Assembly (NCBI GenBank): GCA_029203105.1
Contig: CP119318.1
Coordinates: forward strand, 2,618,501 to 2,682,500
Reading direction: 5' to 3'
Source: Candidatus Kaistia colombiensis
Lineage (GTDB): Bacteria > Pseudomonadota > Alphaproteobacteria > Rhizobiales > Kaistiaceae
DNA length: 64,000 bases
The stretch's first letter is position 1. Each line of letters opens with the position of its first letter. The notes beneath the pieces were generated by a model that saw only the letters and a program-made list of their open reading frames with translations, was not told the origin of the DNA and searched no databases. This document shows positions 26,010-32,879 of the stretch, one piece after another. A program made the position numbers and the translations under genes.

Positions 26010-27095
26010 ATGCTGAAGCGTCTGATTGCCATTTCGTCCATCCTTGCCATCGTCGTTCCGAATGCCGCCGCAATCGCCAGTGACGCGGCCTGCTCGTGCC
26101 GTCATCTCGAGAGCATCCAGCAGGATCTGAAGAACTCTGAGGCGCTGCGGAAGATACAGCAGGAGATCAGCGAGAAGCTCGACGCCATCGAGGCGCCGCT
26201 GATCGAGGCCAAGAAGCGGCCGACCCACCCGGATTCCGACGTCAACATCTACGCTCGCTCGATCCGGGAGCGGAACCAGATCATGAGCGGCTTCCGGCTC
26301 CCATACCCTGAGGTCAAGGGCTATACCGGCCCGGATTCGGTCAACATGCCCTTTGGAACCTGCGAGCAGTCGGCAAAGGCCCTCGACGATCTGCGTGTCG
26401 GTTCGCCGTGCCGGGAATTGGCGGAAATCGCCCTCGCGCATGAGAGCGGGCACAGGACCGAATGCCAGGGGGAAGGTGCGAGCGAATACTGGAAGCGGCT
26501 GCCGAGCAAGATGGCTGCGGAAGAGGTCGTCCGCTACACCGGGCAGATCGCCGCCTTGCGGAGCCTGCTGAAGAAGGTGCTCGATGAGGGCGAGATGATC
26601 GTCGAGGCGCGCATGGAGCCCCGGATCAAGGGGCCGCAATTCGACGTCACCTACTCGTATCAGACCGGTCCCGTCACCTTGAAGGGCAAGAGCTCTCCCG
26701 GATCGGACCGGTGGGCGCTGAGCGGCAAGGGCGTCCAGGTCGCCCGGATCGGCAAAATGCGCGTGGCCGGGATGACCTGCACGTCGACCGGCCAACTCAA
26801 CACCGACATCGATCTGACGATGCGGACGGACGGCCTGACCATGGCGCTGACGGGCAAGTCCAGGAGCGCGCCGGGCGATGTGAAGGTCCAATGCCGCGGC
26901 GGCCACGGCATGTCGATGCGACCGCAGCAGGAGGTCGGCGGCGGCGCCTATTTCTCCGATCAGGAGGTGAGGGCGGAGGCAACCCTGTCTCGCGCCGTTG
27001 GAAGCATGGACTTCGCCAAGATCCTGAGCCAGGGGGGCTTGTCGGCCACGGGCACCGAGACGGTCAAGGTGAAGCTGATATGCCCCGGCGACTAG
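26010..27095 (+). CDS. Secreted protein with an HExxH motif, function unknown
   Basis: 361 residues with a signal peptide (cleavage near AAAIA). A Cys-rich helical region of about 200 residues contains CRELAEIALAHESGHRTEC, an HExxH zincin-like motif at residues 144-148 immediately preceded and followed by cysteines. The C-terminal 140 residues look beta-rich, with repeated short strands (VTYSYQTGPVTLKG). ATG 26010 has AGGGGAG upstream and begins the signal peptide. The TAG stop is the first codon of a dispersed repeat. A periplasmic metalloprotease is possible, but a third zinc ligand is not evident. Confidence 0.72.
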   Translation: MLKRLIAISSILAIVVPNAAAIASDAACSCRHLESIQQDLKNSEALRKIQQEISEKLDAIEAPLIEAKKRPTHPDSDVNIYARSIRERNQIMSGFRLPYPEVKGYTGPDSVNMPFGTCEQSAKALDDLRVGSPCRELAEIALAHESGHRTECQGEGASEYWKRLPSKMAAEEVVRYTGQIAALRSLLKKVLDEGEMIVEARMEPRIKGPQFDVTYSYQTGPVTLKGKSSPGSDRWALSGKGVQVARIGKMRVAGMTCTSTGQLNTDIDLTMRTDGLTMALTGKSRSAPGDVKVQCRGGHGMSMRPQQEVGGGAYFSDQEVRAEATLSRAVGSMDFAKILSQGGLSATGTETVKVKLICPGD

Positions 27096-27198
27096 AGCGT
27101 TTCGAGCGAAGTGGATACCGGTTCGCGTGAAGAAAACGTGATCAAACAAAGACCTAGAGTCGTTCCGTGTTTCCATGAACACGGAACGACTCTAGGTC
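27092..27198 (+). repeat. Dispersed palindromic repeat, copy 1 (core plus hairpin unit)
   Basis: A core of about 60 bp beginning CTAGAGCG and containing GCGAAGTGGATACCGG is followed by a 21-bp perfect hairpin (27151-27171 with 27178-27198). Copies occur at 47630 and 59425. Its leading CTAG provides the TAG stop of the HExxH protein gene. The core is itself an imperfect palindrome (GTTT-CGAG opposite GAAGAAAAC). Confidence 0.85.
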
Positions 27199-27202
27199 GG
27201 GA

Positions 27203-27256
27203 CGGCAAGCCCTGACCCGGAAGCTCGGGCGGGGCAATGTCCCGCCCGAAGGGCTG
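27203..27256. terminator. Possible terminator hairpin after livM
   Basis: An inner stem (27226-27233 with 27241-27248) sits inside an outer pairing of GCAAGCCCT with AGGGCTGC. It has no T tract and lies between converging genes, so its role as a terminator is tentative. Confidence 0.4.
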
Positions 27257-27319
27257 CCGTGGTCATGTTCCTGGCAAGCCCCGGGGCCGCGGCTTCCGTT
27301 GGCGCCGCGACCGGGCCCG

Positions 27320-28285
27320 TTACTCCCTGCGCAGCCGGTAGGGCTGAGGGAGCTTGAAAAGCCGGCCCAGCAGACCCTGGGGGAACAGCACCACCACGGC
27401 GATGAAGACGATGCCGGTCACCAGCAGCCAGTAATTGCCGATGGTTTCCGACAGATAGCCTTCCATGTATTTCACGACGATGGCGCCGATGAAGGCCGCC
27501 ATCAGCACGCTCTTGCCGCCGACCGCCGCCCAGATCAGGATCTCGGTCGACAGCGCCAGTCCGATGACGGCAGGAGACACGAAGCTGAACTGCGTCGCGA
27601 ACAGCCCGCCGGCCAGTCCTGCGACGCCGCCCGAGATCGCCAGCGCCATCATCTTCCAGAGCGGCACGAAATAGCCGAGGCTCATGATGCGGCGTTCATC
27701 GCAGCGTATGCCGCGCAACACCGTGCCGAAGGGCGAGCGCTCCACCGCAAGCAGGAACAGGAACGCCAGTAGTGCGAAGACCAGCACCAGCAGAAACCCG
27801 CCGAGCGGGTCGGCGCTGTCGATGCCGCCCGGCAGCGGCAATGGCGGCACGTCGAGAAGGCCGTTGAATCCGCCGATATAGCGCCAGTTGGTGGCGACGC
27901 GCTCCGCGATGACGGCGGCGGCGATGGTGATGATGCCGAAATAGGCGGTGCGCAATCCCCTGCCGAAGAACAGCGCCGCGCCGATCAAGCCGCCGGATAG
28001 GGTGCCGGCGGCGATGGCCAGCAGCAGGCCGAGCCAGGGCGAGGCCGGAACGCCGGGCAGCATTCCCTTGGCGGTCAGCGACATGGCGTAGGCGCCGGCG
28101 CCGAAGAACAGCGCCTGGCCGAAGCTGACCAGCCCGCCCTGGCCCCAGATGAAGGCAAGGCTGATGGCTGCGATGCCGTAGATCAAGAGCTGACCGAACA
28201 TCGCCAGTTCCCACTGACCCAGAAGCAACGGCAGCGCTGCCAGCACGGCCCAGACCGCGATTGTCGGAAGAAGACGAACCATCAT
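27320..28285 (-). CDS. ABC transporter permease, LivM/UrtC family
   Basis: A 321-residue inner-membrane permease with about ten hydrophobic segments. The family stretch FIWGQGGLVSFGQALFFGAGAYAM is near residue 50, and the ATPase-contact loop RSPFGTVLRGIRCDERRIMSLGY is near 200. Its ATG overlaps the preceding permease stop by 4 nt (ATGA), indicating coupled translation. Last gene of a five-gene importer unit for a branched-chain amino acid, urea or amide type substrate. Confidence 0.92.
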   Translation of the reverse strand: MMVRLLPTIAVWAVLAALPLLLGQWELAMFGQLLIYGIAAISLAFIWGQGGLVSFGQALFFGAGAYAMSLTAKGMLPGVPASPWLGLLLAIAAGTLSGGLIGAALFFGRGLRTAYFGIITIAAAVIAERVATNWRYIGGFNGLLDVPPLPLPGGIDSADPLGGFLLVLVFALLAFLFLLAVERSPFGTVLRGIRCDERRIMSLGYFVPLWKMMALAISGGVAGLAGGLFATQFSFVSPAVIGLALSTEILIWAAVGGKSVLMAAFIGAIVVKYMEGYLSETIGNYWLLVTGIVFIAVVVLFPQGLLGRLFKLPQPYRLRRE

Positions 28286-29139
28286 TTTTGGCGAAGCCCC
28301 GACAAGCCGGAGGGAAGGAAGCGGATGGTGACGATGGCCAGCAGGAACACCACGATCTGCGCCACCACCGGGGTCCACCAGGCGGAAACCAGCGTGGTCG
28401 AGCCGCCGATGACGACAGAACCCCAGATCGCGCCGACCGGACTGCCGACGCCGCCGACCAGGATCGACAGGAAGGCCGGCAGGACGAAGCCCATGCCCAT
28501 CTGCGGATCGACGCTCATCAGTGGCGCCATCACCGCGCCGGAAAGGCCGGCAAGGCCGGCGCCGACGCTGAACGTGGTCCGGTCGAGCCTGCGCATGTTG
28601 ATGCCGAGGCACTGCGCCATCTGCCGGTTTGCCATGGCCGCCCGAGCGGCCAGGCCGATCGAGGTGCGGTAGAGCACCAGGAACACGGCCAGAGCGACCA
28701 GCACGGCAATCAGCATCACCACCAGCCGATAGGATGAATAGGAGACGCCGAAGAACTCCACCGGCTCCGTCAGTGGCGCGATCACCTGCTGGGACTGTGC
28801 GCCGAAGACGATGACGATCGCCTGCCGGATCGCCAGCGACAGCCCCCAGGTGGCCAGGATCGTGTCCACCGGCCGATCATAGATGAATCGCAGGATCGCC
28901 GCGTCGCATAGCAGCCCGACCAGCCCCACGGCGACGAAGGCCATCGGCACCGCCAGCCAGAAGGGCACGCCAACGCCCTGGGCTACCAGCACCGTATAGG
29001 CACCGAGCAGGAAGAATTCGCCATGGGCGAGGTTGATGACCTGCATCAACCCGAAGATGATCACCAGTCCGATGCATACCAGCAGCAGGACCGAAGTGTA
29101 GTTGAGGGCGTCGAGCGCGAGCCCAAAGACAGTTCCCAT
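28282..29139 (-). CDS. ABC transporter permease, LivH/UrtB family
   Basis: A 285-residue inner-membrane permease. The N-terminal LVIIFGLMQVINLAHGEFFLLGAY is diagnostic for LivH-type proteins, and the coupling loop YRTSIGLAARAAMANRQMAQCLGIN and the C-terminal LPAFLSILVGGVGSPVGAIWGS also fit. It pairs with the downstream LivM-type permease to form the membrane channel. It lies 4 nt downstream of the second ATPase gene. Confidence 0.92.
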   Translation of the reverse strand: MGTVFGLALDALNYTSVLLLVCIGLVIIFGLMQVINLAHGEFFLLGAYTVLVAQGVGVPFWLAVPMAFVAVGLVGLLCDAAILRFIYDRPVDTILATWGLSLAIRQAIVIVFGAQSQQVIAPLTEPVEFFGVSYSSYRLVVMLIAVLVALAVFLVLYRTSIGLAARAAMANRQMAQCLGINMRRLDRTTFSVGAGLAGLSGAVMAPLMSVDPQMGMGFVLPAFLSILVGGVGSPVGAIWGSVVIGGSTTLVSAWWTPVVAQIVVFLLAIVTIRFLPSGLSGLRQK

Positions 29140-29143
29140 CGCG

Positions 29144-29848
29144 TCAAAGTCCCATGTTCTGCGTGATGAGCTCGGGCTCCGCGATCAACCGGGCGGTGGG
29201 GCTCTCGCCCGTGATCCGTCCGTTTTCGAGGAAGGCCACCCGTTCGGCGAGGATTTCGACCATCTCGAAATTCTGTTCGATGACGATCACGGTCAGCCCC
29301 TCGGTGGCGCTGATCGTGCTCAGCTTCTCGGCGATCTCGTGCACGATGTTGGGCTGGATGCCTTCGGAGGGCTCGTCGAGCAACAGCAGCTTCGGCCGCC
29401 CGATCAGCGCGCGTGCAATGGCGAGCTGCTGCATCTGGCCGCCCGACATGGTTCCGGCGCGCTGCGTCTGGCGCTCGCGCAGGATCGGGAACCAGTCGTA
29501 GATCTTCTCCAGACCCTCGAGGCCGAGATTCGGCTTGCCGATCACGCCCATGCGCAGGTTTTCGAGAATGGTGAAATCGCCGAAGATCTCGCGCCCCTGC
29601 GGCACATAGGCGACGCCCAGATTGCTGATCCGATGCGCCGGCATGCCGGCGATCGGCTCGCCTTCCAGCCGGATCTCTCCCGCCGATGGCTTCACCAGCC
29701 CCATGATCGTCTTGGCGAGCAGGGTCTTGCCCATGCCGTTGCGACCCATGATCGCCAGACGTTCGCCGGGAGCGACCTTCAGGTCGATGCCCTTGAGGAC
29801 GTCGGCGCCGCGCGCGTAGCCGGAGCGAACCCCTTTGATCTCAAGCAT
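29144..29848 (-). CDS. ABC transporter ATP-binding protein, LivF/UrtE family
   Basis: 234 residues with Walker A GRNGMGKT, signature MSGGQMQQLAIARAL and Walker B LLLLDEPSEGI, followed by the H-loop in VIVIEQNFEM. The EGIQPNIV segment after Walker B is typical of LivF/UrtE ATPases. It is one of two ATPases of the five-gene importer, and its start overlaps the previous gene by 8 nt. Confidence 0.93.
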   Translation of the reverse strand: MLEIKGVRSGYARGADVLKGIDLKVAPGERLAIMGRNGMGKTLLAKTIMGLVKPSAGEIRLEGEPIAGMPAHRISNLGVAYVPQGREIFGDFTILENLRMGVIGKPNLGLEGLEKIYDWFPILRERQTQRAGTMSGGQMQQLAIARALIGRPKLLLLDEPSEGIQPNIVHEIAEKLSTISATEGLTVIVIEQNFEMVEILAERVAFLENGRITGESPTARLIAEPELITQNMGL

Positions 29849-30605
29849 GACGATCTCCCAGATAGGCGGCCCGTACCTCCGGGTCGGCGCGGACTTCGTC
29901 GTAGCTTCCCTCGCGCAGCACCTCGCCGCGCATCATGACGATCAGCGGGCAGGCGAGGCTGCGGACGAAGGTCATGTCGTGCTCGATGACGAGAATCGCC
30001 GCGCCGGTCGTCTGGTTGATCCGGTGGATCAGGTCGATCGTCGCCTGCGTCTCGGTCGCGGTCATGCCGGCCGTCGGCTCGTCGAGCAGCAGCAGCTTCA
30101 TGCCGCGCGCGACGAGCATGAGGATTTCCAGGCGCTGCTTGATGCCGTGCGGCAGTTGAGAAGCGATCTGTTCGCCATACTCGGCGAGGCCCGCTTCCTC
30201 CAGCATGGCCAGGGACTCGGCGCGATTGCCCCGCCAGCGCAGGGTGCTCCAGACCTTGCCGCCGGTCGCCCGGGCGGCAAGGGAGATTTCCATATGCTCC
30301 ATGACCGTCAGGTCGGAGAGCACGCCGGGCACCTGGAACTTGCGCCCGACGCCCAGTCGGCTGACCCGGTGCGCGCTCAGACCCGAGATCTGACGCCCTT
30401 CGAGCTTTGCCGTGCCGCTGTCCGGGGTGAGTACCCCGGTCAGCACGTTGAACAGGGTGCTCTTTCCGCAACCGTTCGGCCCGACGATGCACTTGATCCC
30501 GGCGGTATCGAGCGAGAAGCTCACCCCTTGCAGGGCATGGATGCCGCCGAAGCTCTTGCGCAATCCGTCAATGTTCAGGAAGTCGACGGTCACAGACGGC
30601 CCCAT
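29841..30605 (-). CDS. ABC transporter ATP-binding protein, LivG/UrtD family
   Basis: 254 residues with Walker A GPNGCGKST, a LivG-type segment HRVSRLGVGRKFQVPGVLSDLTVMEH, a degenerate signature (LPHGIKQRLEILML) as is usual in UrtD-like proteins, and Walker B LLLLDEPTAGM. ATG 30605 overlaps the stop of the substrate-binding protein gene as TGATG. An upstream start at 30617 would add four residues only. Confidence 0.93.
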   Translation of the reverse strand: MGPSVTVDFLNIDGLRKSFGGIHALQGVSFSLDTAGIKCIVGPNGCGKSTLFNVLTGVLTPDSGTAKLEGRQISGLSAHRVSRLGVGRKFQVPGVLSDLTVMEHMEISLAARATGGKVWSTLRWRGNRAESLAMLEEAGLAEYGEQIASQLPHGIKQRLEILMLVARGMKLLLLDEPTAGMTATETQATIDLIHRINQTTGAAILVIEHDMTFVRSLACPLIVMMRGEVLREGSYDEVRADPEVRAAYLGDRHA

Positions 30606-31801
30606 CAGACGCTGCACTGATCCGGAGCAGCGACCTTGCCGATATACTCTTCCATCGCCAGCTTGCCGCCCTGTACGGAGGCAATCAGGATGTTGAGATC
30701 GACGTGACGGTCGGAGGGCCGCAGGGTGACCTCGCCATTGCCGGACATCTGCGTCTGGTTGGGCAGGGCAGCCATGATGGCGGCCTTGTCGTCGGTGTCG
30801 GCCTTGCGCACGGCGTTCAGGTAGAATTTGGTCAGCCCGTAATGGGCGTCGGCATAGTAGGTGACGACCACGTCGTCGCCGAACATCTTGCGCTGCTTGG
30901 CGACGAACTCCTGGGCCTCGGGACGGTCGAGCGACTGCATGAACGGCAGCGGCGCGATGATGCCCTCGGCTTCGGTGCCGCTGAAGCCCGGCAGATAGTT
31001 CTCGTTGAAGCCGAGGAACGACAGGCCGACCTTGCCCTTCAGGCCCGAGGCGGCGAACTGCTTGACGAAGGTCACGCCATCGGCGCCCGGCAGGGTCAGG
31101 ATGACGAAATCGGTGCCGGATTCCTCGATCTTGCGCAGCGTCGGCGCGAAGTCCTTCATGCCGAAAGGCGTGTATTCCTCGCCGGCGACGGTGCCGCCAG
31201 TCGACTCGATCTTGGCGCGGATTGCCGCGTTCATCTTCTGCGGCCAGGTGTAGTCCGCGCCGAAGAGATAGAAGCGCTTGGCGCCCTTGCCGGCCAGGAA
31301 GGGGATCAGCGGCTGGACGAAATGAGCCGGAACGGCGCTGTAGCAGGCCATCCAGGGGCTGCAGACGCCGCCCTCATAATCCGTCGCGTAGAGCAGCGGG
31401 GTCTTGCCGCGCTCGATCGTCGACTTGATCGCGTCGCGGTTGGCGCTGGTCACCGGGCCGACGATGGCGTTGACCGCGTCGCGGCGGATGAGCTGCGTGG
31501 CGCGCTCAACGGCGGTGCGCGGATCCGTCTTGTCGTCGGCCTGGACGATCTCGATCTGGCGGCCGAGCACGCCGCCATCGGCGTTGAACTCGTCCACGGC
31601 CATCTTCACGCCCTGCATGCCCTGCTGGGCAAAGAGCTCGAGGCCGCCGGAGAACGGCAGCAAGACGCCCAGCTTGAAGCTTGACGATTGTGCCCGCGCC
31701 AGGCCGGGCGCCGCCAGCGGCAAGGCAAGCGCCGCGGCGCCGCCCAGAAAGGAACGGCGGCTCAGCCGGCCACCCAGAATGAGGTTTTTGTCGTGCGTCA
31801 T
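30605..31801 (-). CDS. ABC transporter substrate-binding protein, urea/amide type, Tat-exported
   Basis: A 398-residue periplasmic binding protein of the UrtA/AmiC/LivK group. The leader contains RLSRRSFLGG, a twin-arginine motif, then a hydrophobic stretch ending ARAQ. LGVLLPFSGG and the AmiC/UrtA-like ATDYEGGVCSPWMACYSAVPAHFVQPLIPFL and GADYTWPQKMN region argue for urea or short-chain amides rather than branched-chain amino acids. ATG 31801 has AGGGGG 6 nt upstream. It is the first gene of the importer unit. No urease or amidase gene lies nearby, so the ligand is open. Confidence 0.88.
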   Translation of the reverse strand: MTHDKNLILGGRLSRRSFLGGAAALALPLAAPGLARAQSSSFKLGVLLPFSGGLELFAQQGMQGVKMAVDEFNADGGVLGRQIEIVQADDKTDPRTAVERATQLIRRDAVNAIVGPVTSANRDAIKSTIERGKTPLLYATDYEGGVCSPWMACYSAVPAHFVQPLIPFLAGKGAKRFYLFGADYTWPQKMNAAIRAKIESTGGTVAGEEYTPFGMKDFAPTLRKIEESGTDFVILTLPGADGVTFVKQFAASGLKGKVGLSFLGFNENYLPGFSGTEAEGIIAPLPFMQSLDRPEAQEFVAKQRKMFGDDVVVTYYADAHYGLTKFYLNAVRKADTDDKAAIMAALPNQTQMSGNGEVTLRPSDRHVDLNILIASVQGGKLAMEEYIGKVAAPDQCSV

Positions 31802-32247
31802 GATCATCCCCCTGTTTCGCTGCTCTTGTCTTCGCAAGTCCGCAGCAGATGGGAGATCATTTCATTTGTACACAAACAGTCAAGCGGGTCGCGGGCTCTT
31901 TCTGAGGCATGCTCGCAATTTGCACATAATGACTTGAAATCGCACGATAAGTGCGGCTATCGCAACGACGCATATGGCGGCTGTCTCTGTTGGATCCATG
32001 GAGAATCGTTATTCATCATATGAGTTTTGCGGAACCGGCGCCGACCGCGGTACTTCCCAGGCCATCGCGAGATGCGGGGCCGGCCAGTGCGCTCGATTGG
32101 TGCTTGCGACCGGCATCTGACGGAGCCCAGGATCGCAGGATCCAGGGCTCCTGTTGGGCCATCGGGTAGCAATCGTCGCAAGGCAGCCCGGCTCGGCTGT
32201 CGCCGGACGAAGAGCGATCCGCATGCCAGCGCCCCAACGCTCATGGG
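31802..32247. other. Control region of the importer unit and following spacer, no gene recognised
   Basis: About 445 bp. The part next to the importer (31850-32030) is AT-rich and must contain its promoter. TTTGTACACAAA at 31865 is a near-palindrome that could be an operator. A hairpin with two 13-nt arms (32122-32134 and 32139-32151, one A-A mismatch, loop GCAG) lies in the distal part, without a T tract. Open frames here have no signature. Confidence 0.45.
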
Positions 32248-32862
32248 TCAGGGGTGGCCGGCAAGCTTGAAGCCGGACAGGAGCATTTCTATGCCGAGCG
32301 CCACTTGCAGCACGCCGAAGACCGCGCCCAAAACCATCAGTGGCACCATCCCGATCTTCGCCATGAACCAGTGGGCGATCCGCATCGCGCCATAGTCGAG
32401 CAGGAGGATGAAGGCCGCCACCGCCACGACGGTGAGCTTTGCCGGTCCCGATTGGAGGAAGGCGACGAAGATGATTACCACGCCGATCCCCTGAGGCGAG
32501 ACGATCGTCGGAAACGCCAGGGGGCGGACGGCGATTGCTGCAGGATCTCCGCCGATGACGGGCGGGGCGGGAGCGGCCGAAGGCGGCAGCGTGCCGCGGA
32601 TCGCGCTCAGCGTCAGGATGACGCCGGCCGCGACCACCAGCGAGGCGTTGCTCACGCCCCAGCCGCGCAGGATCGTATCGCCGATGAGAACCGCGACCAG
32701 CACGCCGATCGCGGCAAAGCTTGCCGAGCGCAGGGCCACGCGATTTCGCGTCGGTGCGTCCATCTGGGCCGTCATGGCCGCAAAGACCGGCATCAGGCCG
32801 ATCGGTCCCATCATGTTGAACAAGAGCGGCAGCAGCTTGCCGATGATCGCGCCTGGTTCCAT
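32248..32862 (-). CDS. MarC family membrane protein
   Basis: A 204-residue inner-membrane protein with six hydrophobic segments. NMMGPIGLMPVFAAMT at the N-terminus and PLAFPTIVSPQGIGVVIIF in the middle are the two family repeats (a related NPxGxxPxF-type motif in each). Transported substrate is unknown; the old link to multiple antibiotic resistance in E. coli is not supported. ATG 32862 gives the usual family length. It follows the SDR-porin chimera by 17 nt. Confidence 0.9.
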   Translation of the reverse strand: MEPGAIIGKLLPLLFNMMGPIGLMPVFAAMTAQMDAPTRNRVALRSASFAAIGVLVAVLIGDTILRGWGVSNASLVVAAGVILTLSAIRGTLPPSAAPAPPVIGGDPAAIAVRPLAFPTIVSPQGIGVVIIFVAFLQSGPAKLTVVAVAAFILLLDYGAMRIAHWFMAKIGMVPLMVLGAVFGVLQVALGIEMLLSGFKLAGHP

Positions 32863-32879
32863 GGGTTCAATCCCCGTGT

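Noticed and set aside
31863..31876. Perfect palindromic operator at TTTGTACACAAA
   Set aside because: The two halves are not exact complements, and no regulator gene lies beside it; kept only as a possible site.
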